From assembly GCA_020740775.1 (NCBI GenBank), contig JAHEWK010000001.1, forward strand, positions 4,774,001 to 4,838,000: 64,000 bases of DNA, given 5' to 3'. Source of the DNA: Ilyonectria destructans (Eukaryota; Ascomycota; Sordariomycetes; Hypocreales; Nectriaceae). The notes below the pieces were generated by a model. The model was not told where the DNA came from. It saw only the letters and a program-made list of their open reading frames with translations, and did not search any database. The position numbers were made by a program, and so were the translations under genes. This document shows, in pieces, positions 24,236 to 35,812 of the stretch. How positions within the stretch are numbered: the first letter of the stretch is position 1; every line of letters begins with the position of its first letter.

Positions 24236-25737
24236 ATGTCCACAACCACACAGGTAGTTGGTCCAGGGGACCAGACAGGGATCTACTATATCCCAATCGC
24301 TAACGTAAGTTTCCGTCATATGTATTTTCTCTTTGCTTTGCCTGCAAGCCTGACTGAGGTCTATAGCTACCCTTTGACGTCAGTTGGGGTCCTTTGAAAA
24401 ACTGGATATCAGCCACCGTCGAAGTTGACCGAGTCGAAGTCTTCCGAGCTAGCACATCTGGATGGGTCCGCCTCAAGGGCCGGGCGAACTTCGATAAGGC
24501 ATTGAGTAAGGCCTCTCTGCACTCCCCACTTATTGGCAGAACGGAACCTGACAGGGGACTAGAGCTTTTTAATGGCGGCGGCATCTACCGAGGCCGCGTT
24601 GTTGTCGCAGATTTCACGAATGGGACCGATGCCGTCCGGATCAAGCAGCATGTCGATCCACTCTTGTCTGGCGACTACCAAACGTCGCCCTATCAAACAG
24701 CTCCTCCAATTCAGCGTGAATCAGATATATGGGGAGTCTCTCGCAGGCAGGTATGCTCACCCGGCAGTAGCCCCTAGCATAGACTTCTCCTCTAATCGGA
24801 TCTCTTGGTATTCTAGAATTACCTGATGGGTTATGGCCAAGAAAACGCGACACCGTACGCTGGTCCGTCAGTGGCAGCGCCCTACTACAGCCAGCAGCCA
24901 TCGATAGCGACACCTACTAGGATGCCACCGATCTATGGGACTGCGGGTTCGGGGAACTACTACAACTACGCCTCACAAGCCAGCGGCCCGCAGGTCAGAG
25001 GAGACGCCCCGATGGGCCAATTCGGGCCTGTCTACCCTGCTCAATATCATGGCGGCCATCAGGGCGGCTATCAGAGCGGCCACCAGGGCGAATACCAGAG
25101 CGAAGGAGCGCAGTTCACCGCCACTTATCGTGGCCAAACGCAGTCCCAGACCTATAACGACGGCTATGCAACCTCTGGGGACAATCGGGCTCAATACCGA
25201 GCCACGGAGCAGCGGAAGTTGCACATCTCGGCATTCCCGCAACAGGCAAGAAAAGAAGACGTGATAAGCTGGATTTATCACAAGGCTGGTGAGATCAAGA
25301 TAATCACGCTCCACATCCCCCAAAATAAGGACAGCCAATACCTCCGAGGCCATGCCTTTGCCGTTTTCGCAAATTCTGTAGATGCCAACACGGTGATGGG
25401 CCGGGTGAACAAGTCACGATTCTGGAGCGAGCGAACCGTGGCGAAACTGTGCCAAGAGGGCGTCACAGACTTGGAAGTTGCCGAAGAACTGAAGCAAACA
25501 AAACCAGTGGTTCCCACGGGGCCCAACTACAGTGGCCGCCATCGGGGCGAGAGGAGCCGCCGTTCTAAGCAAACAGCGTCTGCGAGCTCGGATAAGAAGC
25601 GAGTCTCATCAGAAAAGAAGTCGACTTCCTCTAGCAAGACGAACGACAAGAAGCCGTCACCACCCAAGGAAGAGGAACCCAAGTATACCGGCCCAGTCAT
25701 TGCAGACGGGTCGTCGCGCAAGCGAGAGAAGCGGTAA
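24236..25737 (+). CDS. RNA-binding protein with two RRM-like domains and a Gln/Gly/Tyr-rich linker
   Basis: Exons 24236-24304, 24367-24750 and 24817-25737 encode 457 residues. Both introns (62 and 66 nt) are GTAAGT/GTATGC...TAG in phase 0. RRM1 (about residues 14-120) has an RNP2-like IYYIPIANLPFDVSW and a degenerate RNP1 (SGWVRLKGR) and ends with YRGRVVVADF. The first intron falls inside RNP2, after IAN. Residues about 150-275 are rich in Gln, Tyr, Gly and Ser, including an internal repeat (HQGGYQSGHQGEYQSEG). RRM2 (about 284-365) contains RKLHISAFPQQ and LRGHAFAVFAN. The tail is Lys/Ser-rich with KKR/KREKR clusters that could be nuclear signals. The composition suggests an RNA-granule or nuclear RNP protein, but I do not recognise a specific orthologue. 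Confidence 0.82.
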
Positions 25738-27173
25738 TACTTGAGCGGGAAGAAGCCCTTCTTGGCGGCAATCCCCCTGGCGGGTGCAACGTCTCCCTCT
25801 CCGCCTTCGCCGCTTCGCGTGTTTCCGGTCTGATGTGGATTTCGATGGGGGTAGTTGAGGTGGTAATGACCGGCTCCCATTAGGCCGATGAGGGAGGTAG
25901 ATTTAGGGGGACATGGGTTGCTTTCATGCCACCCGTTTGAGATTGAGATGGCAGACTGGTTTGGATGACTGGTAGCTTACGGGTTCCTTTTTGGGTTTCT
26001 GATGGTTTATGAGCCATCGGTTTTGATTTTCTACACATTCAAGGGCAGCCAGGCTTTCTGATTCGGGCTGACTTGAGAGTGAGGCGCGGCGTCATTGAGG
26101 CGGTCATATTTTTATTGGGAGTATGAAGTCGGTTAGCGCATCTGTTACATTACTCGAAAAGACGAGTTCTACCTGAAGGCCGGAGAGATGGTGACTATGG
26201 TTTTCAAAGCGATGTGGTGGGTGATGGGCAGATGTCAGCCGCGTCTTGCAGGGATGTGTTTACTGACCGAGACGAGGAGCTGGCGGGATAAAAGGTGACA
26301 GGTGCTAAGATGTTGCAGGATGACAGCGCGAATAGCGGAGGGTGATGACTAGATTGGCAGGGTGGGAGGGTGGGAGAGTGGGAGAGTGGTACTGGAGAAG
26401 TGGCAGAGAGTGGCAGGGTCACACGCAGAATCGCAGAGTCGCAGCCAAACGTCCACCCGGCGGAGATGAAGGAGGGCAGCAAACATCTCTCCGGTACAAG
26501 CCTCAGCCAACTGTTACCCCTGCTGTGACCTGCTGTGTGACCTGCTGCGACCTGCTGCGACCTGCTGTGACACCCTGACAACTGTCACGACACCACCACA
26601 AACCCGCCAGCCCGGAAGCGGGGCACGCCGCTCCCCGGAGACGGCTGAGAGGGTGGCACATTGGGAACATTGGGAGGCAGATTGACTCCGGTGCAACCTC
26701 GGACGAGACGGAGCGTCGAGACGGGCCTGGGTTGTCGTGGCAGGGCAAACTCGGCGTCCGGGCTGCGGCGGCCCCGTGTCGTTAGCCGCAAGCGTCTTCT
26801 CTACGAGCCTGAGACTCCGAGAAGTCGTTAAGCCGATGGTGCCGATGCCTCGTATAACGTCAGCGAGCCGCAACCGCCCGGTGAACCCGGAGGCTGGCCT
26901 AGTTTGGTCCGCTCATCGTGTCACCGCTGCAACCCATATATGTCAGTACCCGCTGTTACCCTGGTCACTTCTCCTGCAGTGACGATACGGTATACGGGCG
27001 CGGAGGGACAAGATCTAAATACCAAACATCACTAGTCCTTGATGGATGAACGAGGCCTACACTTGGCTTGCCAAGGGGCCGTTGCATAAAACCGACAATC
27101 GTCGTTGATAGCTCGACAACTACACGTGGTATCCCCCCCTTTGCGCCCAGGTCGACACATGAACACGGCCTGC
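25738..27173. other. Convergent 3' spacer between the RRM gene and LAA1
   Basis: Both flanking genes end here. The stretch contains G-rich GGGTGGGAG runs at about 26360-26400 and the 10-bp tandem repeat at 26521-26571. No gene is supported. Confidence 0.5.
26521..26571 (+). repeat. Decamer tandem repeat (TGCTGTGACC)n
   Basis: About five copies of a TGCTGYGACC unit occur head to tail, one with an inserted GT. It lies in the 3' spacer between two converging genes and encodes nothing supportable. Confidence 0.8.
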
Positions 27174-30100
27174 TCAACCTCCAAAGTCCATCTTCAGCGC
27201 GATGCTTGGCTGGCCCGCTGCTCCAGAGTCCGCCTTGTCTGCTTGTTCAGTTGTTTGCCGCCCGGAGCGGATCACCTCCTCGAGGAACGTCTTTTGGCCG
27301 TCACTCATTCCACCAACCACCGCTCTAAACGCCGCCTGGTCCACCGCTGCGAGCTCTAGGAGTCGTGCGCTAGTCTCGCGGTACACCTCATCTCCCTCTG
27401 CAGTGGCCCGCGCCATGAGCATCGGGATGACCAGCGACATCGCAGCTACCAACCGGCTCTTATCCACAGTGCCCACGTACTGGCAGAGTCCATGGGCAAT
27501 GAGAGTCCTTGCGTTTTCCGGGTCGTCCGGGTTAGTATCAGTAACGAAACCGATTAGGCGGGGAAAGAGGAAACGAGCAATGCTAAGGTCTGCAGCTGTT
27601 GCCGAGGGCTGCAGCAGCAAGGACCTGATACAGTTTGCTGCAATCTTGGCAGTCTGATTCCAATACAGTTAGCGCTTGGTCAAAGTAGGGGGTTGGGGGG
27701 AGGGTGAGTCCATACCATCCGATCAGTGAGGCAATCAAGCAACTCGTCCAGGTACCGTGCAACGAGAGGCTCAGTCGCGGGCAGATGGTTTTGGCCACCA
27801 GTGAAGAGGATAGTCGTAGCCAAAAGGCAGTTCTTGACACACGTAAGAGACTGGGGGTTTTCACGCTTCTGCGCGTTGAGGTAAATGGAGAGGAAACGGC
27901 GGAGGCAGCCCTGCATCTGAATATCTGTCGGCGTGGGCCCCTCCTTGTTGGAGCCCCTTCGTGAGTTGGACATGCTTCCAACGAATCGCTTCAAGATGGG
28001 CAGTGATTGGGGTGCAATCATCTCCTGGCACTCGGCAGTGGCCAGAGTGGTGGCGAATATGTGAACGATGCATGCATGAAGATCTGTCTTGATGATGGAC
28101 GGGAACACCTCGGCGGCATTGACCAGGGCGTTCAGCGACGCCCTGATCAAGAGAATTGCTTCTTCATTCACTTGGTGTCTTGCTGGCTGGTTTCCTTCAG
28201 ATAGATTTGGGAGTAGCCCAGCAAGAACCAGCACGATGATTCGGGTGAGCTCAAAGAGCTGCTCAATGTCATCGGAGAGATCGCCTTCCTCCTCATTAGG
28301 TCTTCTCGCAGAGGGATGCGAAACCACAAGAACACTTGCGATTTCTACAATCACGCTTTGAACGTCGAGTCCTTCCGTTAGAACAAGGCGGTCAAGGAGG
28401 TCCATCGTCTCAGAAAACACGTCCGGCCTGTATATGGCATGCCCAGAAACGCTGGGGTGGAGAATCTTCTTGAGCGCCTTGAGAATTGCCAAAGTCTGCT
28501 CGTTCGTGGCTAGAGAGTCGTTCTGTCCGGAGCGCGTCGCGAGTGCCTCAAAGGCAAGCCCAAAAAGCACGAAGAAGAACGCTACGGGCTCATCTCGATA
28601 GTTGATGTCTGACCCTTTGGTTTTGCCGTTGGTCGAAGGTCCGTCTGACTCTTTACCATCCAAGGCATCGAACACAAACTCGCTGTCTTGCTCGATCAGA
28701 CTGGCGATGGCATCAACCAACTTCAGCCAAGCATCCTGGTAAAATCGGAGCAATGTTTCCCGGTTCAGGGCGGCGTAGATTGTATCAAGACTTCCAGACA
28801 GGGATGGGGGCCCAAGTGTCATCGAAATGTCAGGTTCGAATCGCAATCTCGCGAATTCTCGGAGGGATTCGAGCCACAGAGGAGTCAGTGTGCCGATGTG
28901 TGGTCTGAGGACGTCCAGCAGATAATGCTGCTCCGAGCTCGCAACCTGGAGTTCTGCCCAGGCTGAAAAGACCGAGATCTTGACCATTACTTGGGCATTG
29001 GAGCTCAGCCCCTTCAGATCTCCGATTGCGGCATTTTCGCTGTCCTTGGAGAAGTTCTCCAATGCCGTGACGAGGGTCTTCAAGATACGGCCCATTCGGT
29101 CGACGTCCGTGACGATTCCAATCGATATGAAGCTTGCGCAAACGTTGACTGCCTCTGACGCAAGTTCGGGAGAAGAGTCTGCAGCAAACGCTGGGGTGAG
29201 GGCTGAGCTGATCTGAGCTTGGTACTGCTCGAGTAGCATTGCTTCCTCAAAGTCCGGATCAGGCGTTTTCCCAAACATCTTGAGGACTGCACCAATGATC
29301 TTCAAGCCCCAGATCCGTAGCTCAAGAACACTTGATGTGGAAGCGGAAAAAGCCATGCGGACAACATCTGCCACCTTGTTCTGGAGGTCGTTTTGTGCTT
29401 GGGACTCTCCATTTGTAGTTACATCCTTTGCAACGAGGGCGAACATGTCGTTAACGCAACTCATGGCAAAGGTCGTCACTTGCCATCGTAGGGGTTCGAC
29501 TTCAGAGGTAGCTGGAGCTTCTTTCTCGTCGCTGGCAGTCCCTGCGGCAGCCGCGAATCCAGCAACCTCTTCGTCCTGTAGATCAGGAAGACCACCGCCC
29601 CTAGGTCCAGATCGGGCATCCTCGACCTTTGGCCGTGCTCTAGTCATCTTCAACACTGCCTGGAACCGTTGTAACCATTTGCTAGTCTCAACAAGGCATG
29701 TTTGATGCATCCAGTTGCGGATAATGTTGCGAATTCCGTCATGAGTTGGGCAAGTGTCCAAAACAAGCCATAGCTGTTCCTCAAAGCCGTCCTCTGCCTC
29801 CCGCAGGACATCGTTGGGATTTCTCTTCATCATGTTATGAAGTCCATCAACAGCAACGTCTCGCAATGTAGTAGACTCCGATGAAAGATATTTCTGCATA
29901 AGCTTGACGTAGTCCGCAAAGTGCATGTATCCAGGGGCGTAGAGAGACAAGTGCTCAAAGCATCCCAGAGCAGCTTTTTGCACAAGAACGTCATCTTCCT
30001 CACGGAACTGCCCAACAAGGGTAAAAATGAGCTCCCTAGACTTCGCCGAATCTTGTAGGTCAGGTCCCAGCACATTGATCAGGGAATCAACACAACGTGC

Positions 30101-33100
30101 GATGACAGATGGCGTGGAAAGTTCCATCTCGAGATTCATGGTAATGGCCGAGGATATTTCTGGGTGGTGTGTCTCGGAGACATAGAGCTGGACCAACATG
30201 CCTAAAGTACTAGGAACATAACCAGCAAAGCTCAACCCTGCAGCGTCTGACGCAAGTGACAATGCCTCCAAAGCCCAGTAATGGACAACAGGGTGAGGGT
30301 CATTGCAAAGAGACATGAGAATACCTAGTATAGTCTTTAGGTGATAGCCAGCCGCCATGCCGCCGACCTTGGTTTGGATTGAACCAAGGGCCATGGCACA
30401 GCCTGCTCTAGCACTAGGCTCACGGTTACCGACAATGGTGTCGACAAGGTACTTGATCTCATTGTTCGTGAACCCGTTTCCGTAAACATTGCAGAGCCTG
30501 GCAACAGCATCGTAGCCCAGGCTTCGGACGTGCTGATCAGGATCAAGCACAAAATCGCGGACGATGTCTTGTAGCAATGCCTCAACCGCATGGTTCGAAA
30601 GGTCTCCAGCAGGGGATTGTGTCTCCTTGACCGCAACCCTCAACGTAGCTAAAATAGCTGTCGCGAGGTTGACATTAATCGCAGCCTTGCGGCCTGGGTC
30701 CCTTTGCAGAACTCCTGCCGATGCAAATGTTCGAATTTGCTCCAGTATGCTCTCCTGGACCTTTGCTGGGGTGAGAGGAAAGGCAAATGCAAACAACTGG
30801 ATTGCGGTGTTGATTACCTCCGTGGACGGAGGGTGGGGGGCGGGAGAGGAGCTGTTTATGTTGCCAATGTACAGCACCGAAGCATCGTGTTCCAGACTGC
30901 CACAGATTGGCGATCGGAGGAGACTGTTGATAGAGTCCTCGGGGCTGTCATCCTCAGCGACCTCTTCCATGGAGTCTTGTTGTCCAGGGAGTTTTTTGAC
31001 TTTGGAGCCCGAAACAAGACCGGTGATTCCAAACCCAGAGTTGTCCCCAACGTCCCAGATGGATTCAAAAGTAGCAGCCGCGTTGGCGATGGAGGCACTC
31101 AACGAGTTTGGGGAGTAATTCTCTGGATCCGCAAAAAGGGAGATCGCAAGAGTGAGGAGGTTGGACTGCAACAGAGCCTCGCTGCCGCCAGCGGGGCTGA
31201 GGTTAACAAGCTTAACGTAGCATTGCAGGACTCTGCGTTGGACCATCATATCTAGATCGTGGAGTTGCAGAGCGGGTTTGAGCCTCTGTGAGATATCATC
31301 GGTTGTCTTCTTCGATGGCAGAGTCTTCAAAAACGCAGAGGTGCTTTGAAGCATTGTCGCAATTCTCTTAGACACATCAACGGTAAGAAGCCGGCTGTTG
31401 AACTCTAGGAAGGCCAAGATTGACCCAAGAGCGCACTCCCTGACATGAGTTAAGAAGGACGCCTCGAGGAAACTCCGAGCGGATGTATTGTCCTTCGCCA
31501 GTGGCTTTGGGAGAGCATTCTTCCAAAGGAGTAGCAACTGTGACAGATGGATCTTGACAAAGTTTGGACCCAGTGACATCAGGCCACCAATGAGAATCCA
31601 CGCAACTTGAACCTGCGTGGCAGAGACGCGAAGCTCCGACTGGCTGCTGGACTTGAGCAGGTTCGTCGCCATCGTCAGCACTCGACTGTTGATGTCAACT
31701 GAGCCATGGAGGGGACGAGACGGGCTCGCGCTTAGGGTTGCGGCCAATCCATGGGCGAATCCTATACACCTCCTGGGCGAGTTTCGAGCTCCGCTGAGCA
31801 AAGAGAGTTCGCGGTTGAGACTGTTCATGCAGACAGATAGGCATGGAAGTAGTTGCTGTGGGCATGCAAGAACAAACGTCTTCATACAATGAGATGCGAA
31901 AACCTGGACAGAATAGCTCGGGTGTTGCAGAACTTGCAACAAACCGTCTCTGCAGGCTTCTGCGAAGCCGTTCGCGGCCGAGCCTAACGACTCGATGAGT
32001 GAAGACACAGCGCTTAGGGTGGTAATAAGAGTATGCTTGGAGGGCTCCGGCCGCTCGGTCAGGGCCTGGGGGTAGTTCTTCAGGATGTTATTGATCAGGG
32101 TCTTGGCAGCGGAGATTTGTCCCGACTCCCCCAAGATCTTTCGCCCGACAACGTCCTGAATGACTGTATCTATGATTTTCCTTGAGATCAATAGACGATA
32201 ACGGTTATTATTGATGGTCGCTTGTCCGAGCACGTCGACTGTGAGGCTCTCGACGATTGTCAAGTAATTGGTCTCGATGAGCTTCTCGCCTAACCGGCGG
32301 AATAGTTTCCCATAGCATATGCCGATGGCAGCTCGGGCCTTGTTTGAGGTTGCTGGTTTAACATAGTGGGTAGCCAAGATCTTCAGCATGTCTGCCAAGG
32401 ATAGTGTAAGTGCCTGGTTTCGCCTGCCAGATGGAGCAGGACTCGATGGCCTGGACGGAATCTCATCGTCATCTCCTCCAATGCCAGGATGGGTGGAGAC
32501 TCGTTTGAGAGCCTTCGACTTGGGCTTTTTGCCTCTTCCAGCGAGCGTATCAGCGAATCCAGTTTCCGAATGGCCTTGAACAAGAGCTTCAGAAAAGCAC
32601 TCAGCAGCAGCTTGACGAACTTGGACTGAAGAGGAGTCGAAGGTCTTGAAGATTGCCGACTCCAGCTTGTCGAAATCCGTCGAGTTCCGGAAGTAGGGCG
32701 TATGCTTCACCAGCGCCTTGAGACATCGACAAGCCGATGCAACGACCAGCGATCCCTTATCGGAGGAGGCGTGATTGCGTCCCTGCTTCCAAACGTCTCG
32801 CGCAACGACCTCATCCATGCTCCCTTCCACCATCCTCACGATCTTCCCCAGGGCGGCCAGGGTCGCAGCGCGAAGTCCTGCATGGCTCGAGGAAGACTTG
32901 AGAAGCTTAATCAAGGTGGAGCATGACAACTGGTGCAATCCAATGGCGCTGTCACCAGCTGCGGCGAACACGTCGCCCAGACAGCTGACCGCTGCATGCT
33001 TCGTCCGAATCTCAGCATCGGTCTTGGATTTCCCCCCAGAAATGATGGTAACCAGGTCGTTGATCGTCTCGAATAGCAGCTTCCTGTCTCCATTCCCAAA

Positions 33101-33409
33101 TATGTGTGCCAAGCATTTCCCCAGGTTGTTTCTTATTACTCGGGACGGCTGCGGAGAAGACAGGTTGATGATCTGGAAGATCTCCTTCTTGAGATAGAAC
33201 TGCTGAGCCGTGCAGTCATCGGCGGCGAGCTGTAGCACGTGCTTGCCCAGCCCCGACACGAAGGTGAGCAGGAAGAGCTCTTGTTGTTCGGCCGGCAAGG
33301 ATTGAAGCTTTTGAACATCGAGTTCAGGGTTCGCCGTCGCGGAGTTGGGGGGGGCTTGCGCCGCCTCGCTGGTTCGGCTTGGAGCTTCGGGCTCCTGGGT
33401 TGTTGACAT
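27174..33409 (-). CDS. LAA1: Large HEAT-repeat trafficking protein, Laa1/HEATR5 family
   Basis: Exon 1 runs 33409-27716 and exon 2 27653-27174 on the minus strand. The 62-nt intron (27654-27715) is GTATGG...ATCAG with a GCGCTAAC branch in phase 0, joining DCLTDRM to TAKIAANCIRS. The 2,057 residues match HEATR5B and yeast Laa1 (both about 2,000). The protein is a nearly continuous series of helical HEAT-type units; conserved stretches include RNNLGKCLAHIFGNGD, a VRQAAAECFSEAL unit and HYWALEALSLASDAAG. Family role: accessory factor of the AP-1 clathrin adaptor at the trans-Golgi/endosome, needed for AP-1 localisation and retrograde traffic. Start: the frame is open a few codons further (TTG), but the first ATG at 33409 has good context. 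It is divergent from the TACO1-like gene with 371 bp between the starts. A Ser-rich loop at about residues 305-330 is variable. Confidence 0.93.
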
Positions 33410-33780
33410 GGCGGGCAAGGCGATGCGCCGTCAACGATGCCCTGCTGAGGTTGAGATGTGTCGGTACTGTGTTTTGACCGAGTTTCGCCTTCTTCAACGT
33501 CTTTTCAAAGGGCGAAGTGGTTACCTGGTGCTTCCGCCCATGACGTTCCATACCACATGCTCCAAGGGAGTGCAGGGAGTAGCCAATCAAGCCCCACTAC
33601 CCCCCTAACAGCACCGTCTGGGAAGATCTTTAACCCGGCGCATCTTTGGAAGCTGTCAGGTCGACGATAATGGGCTTCGAGTGCTTAACCCGGGAATAAA
33701 CTGGTGCTGACGGAGCAATATTGGGTCATTGAACGAAGTTTCGTTCGTTTCTAGAGAGCCCTTCGTTTGTTTGAGTCGAC
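33410..33780. promoter_or_regulatory. Shared divergent promoter of LAA1 and the TACO1-like gene
   Basis: Only 371 bp separate the start codons of two outward-reading genes, so both promoters and leaders must lie here. No clear TATA box or named binding site was identified; the assignment rests on gene layout. Confidence 0.6.
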
Positions 33781-34774
33781 ATGTCTGCCCGCCAAGCACT
33801 GCATCCGCTTCGAGGCCCGCGAGTATCGTCGAATATCTGCCGACAATGTCATCGATCATTCACGACAACACCGACCCCATGGGCGGGCCACAACAAGTGG
33901 TCCAAGACGAAACACATCAAAGCAGTCACTGATAAGAAGAAGATGAGCGAGCGGCAAATTTTTACAAAGACTATTGCCATGTACTCAAGAAGTAGAACCA
34001 ACCCTCCTCGCTTGCCGAGCCTGGTCTGATCTGATCTGGTGCAGTGTATGGTGACAACTTGAACTTTAACCCCCAATTGGCGAACGCAATTACTGCAGCG
34101 AGCAAAGGTACCGACTGATGATTTATCACGCTGATATAAGCAACTGACATGTCCGAATAGCAAGCATCCCGAAGCACCTGATCGAGGCCGCCGTCGCACG
34201 AGGTCAAGGCCGTTCCACCACTGGCGCCCAACTGGAGTCCATGTCACTTGAAGTCCTCATGCCACCGGACATCGCCCTGATCATTGATGCCGAGACCGAC
34301 AACAAGACCCGCACTTTACACGACCTCCGACTTGTGGTGAAGAAGGCCGGCGGTGTCGTTGGATCAACGGCATTTTACTTTACGAGACGTGGTCGGGCCG
34401 TATTCAAGGCAAAGGAGGGCGGCCCTACGCTTTCCGAAGTTCTGGACGAGGCAATTGAGCATGATGGCATGGAAGATGTTGAAGAGCTCCCAGACGGCAA
34501 CTTCCTGGCATGGACCCAGCCCAACACAGTGATGGCCATCACTGAGGCTCTATCCAAGAAGTTCGAGCTCGAGGTTCTCGATTCAGAGATTGTTTGGGCC
34601 CCAAACGAAGACACCAAGGTCAACATCGATTCTCCCCCAATGGCCGAGACGCTCGATGGTCTTTTCTCTGGATTGAAAGAGTACCCAGAGGTCAAGGCGA
34701 TTTACGCCAACGTGCGCAGGGGATCCGTCGAGGAGGAAGAGTGGGACAAGGTAGAAAGGAACCTAGATGTATAA
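33781..34774 (+). CDS. YebC/TACO1-family mitochondrial translation factor
   Basis: Exons 33781-33991, 34045-34107 and 34161-34774 encode 295 residues. The two 53-nt introns (GTAGAA...GCAG and GTACCG...ATAG) are both phase 1; the joins give YSR-M-YGDNLNFNP and ASK-A-SIPKHLIEAA. An Arg-rich presequence with RSFTTTPTPWAG is followed by the family start GHNKWSKTKHIKA, then ARGQGRS, EVLMPPDIALIIDAETDNK and KKAGGVVGSTAFYF. These are the DUF28/YebC hallmarks, and 295 residues fits mitochondrial members. TACO1 activates translation of COX1 mRNA in human mitochondria, and the wider family is linked to ribosomes stalled on proline-rich sequences. Matrix location is inferred from the presequence. The gene is head to head with LAA1 and converges on PET100, another cytochrome oxidase factor. 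Confidence 0.92.
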
Positions 34775-34962
34775 CATGTAAAACAACATATCCACTTGTA
34801 TACAATGTCGTCCTTCCTTTCCCCAGAGTTGAGGTGTGATTGCTTCCAATGCCCGTTCCGAACGCCGTGAATACATCGTGATGCTGGTTCAATTTCCCTC
34901 CGTCTCTCATCCATATCATACACGTCCGTGGTATCGCCTCGAGAATTGGAGCGGTTCGTATT

Positions 34963-35312
34963 TTAGGATTCGTTCTGCTGTGGCTGCTGTTCGGGATGCG
35001 CCTCGGCGAGTCGTCGCTCCTCCTCCAGTTTCCGAGCTAGCCGTAGCTTCTGTCGGGCCACGATGCGCTCGTACTCGGCCTTGATCTCGTCGCGATCACG
35101 CGGGAGCTTGTTGCACTCCTCGGGCTTGGGCCAGAAACCCTGAATGGCGAAGCGGTCGTCGAGGTTTGTGCCGAAGTAGTACATGATTCCGATGGGGAAC
35201 ATGACATACGTGCCGAACTAATGCGCAAGTCATTGTGAGCTGCTGCTTGGGCGTCCAGGGTAAAGCATTGAGTCTCTCTTACCTTGAAGACTTCTAGATT
35301 GAGACCGCCCAT
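34963..35312 (-). CDS. PET100: Cytochrome c oxidase assembly factor Pet100
   Basis: Exon 1 (35312-35283) carries MGGLNLEVFK. A 65-nt intron (35218-35282, GTAAGA...TTAG, phase 0) joins it to FGTYVMFPIGIMYYFGTNLD in exon 2 (35217-34963), for 94 residues. The pattern NLE.FK, then a hydrophobic segment ending MYYFGTNLD.RF and the FWPKPEE motif, is diagnostic for Pet100, a small inner-membrane protein with one N-terminal membrane span. The C-terminal half is highly charged and helical (residues about 55-85) and ends in a Gln-rich tail. Family role: it helps assemble cytochrome c oxidase in the mitochondrial inner membrane. Its stop is 188 bp from that of the TACO1-like gene, tail to tail. Confidence 0.93.
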
Positions 35313-35812
35313 GTTGAGTAATTGGAACCTTTTGCGCTGGTTCGATTGCAAATGGTATGATGTAGCGAGAGAGTGCAAATGTTTGAGTGGGTAAGGCGAT
35401 GATGCCGCTATATGGATAGCCCCGGTAAAGTGATAACTCTGGTTCGCCACCAATTCCGAAAAATGTGATTGGTGGGCCAGTTCGTCCAAACCAAGCAGAC
35501 ATGAGCACGCAACGAGATGTTGAACATGACTTATTGGGTTCTTATTATATACGATTTATATGCTGGATTGACCCTCTGAACACCATCACCAAACCCTAGT
35601 GCATTCTCTTCCGAGCAAAGCCTGCTGAAGAAGAAGAATGATGCTTCATATTCACAAAATCCCCATCCCCACCCTTCCATGTATGAACACCACAATGCCA
35701 CCATTGATTCAACGCCGCCAACGTGATTGTGCCCAGAATTCCAGGCCGGTAGCCGTGACCCGTATGCAGGAGAGCCCAAATCAAAACTCCTCCGTCATGA
35801 CCCGAAACACCC
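35313..35812. other. Short spacer between PET100 and the unrecognised minus-strand gene
   Basis: It holds the PET100 upstream region and the 3' flank of the next gene, both reading leftward. No further gene is supported. Confidence 0.5.

Noticed and set aside
30564..31255. Frames of about 180 codons on the plus strand inside LAA1
   Set aside because: They are antisense shadows of a conserved 2,057-residue coding region.
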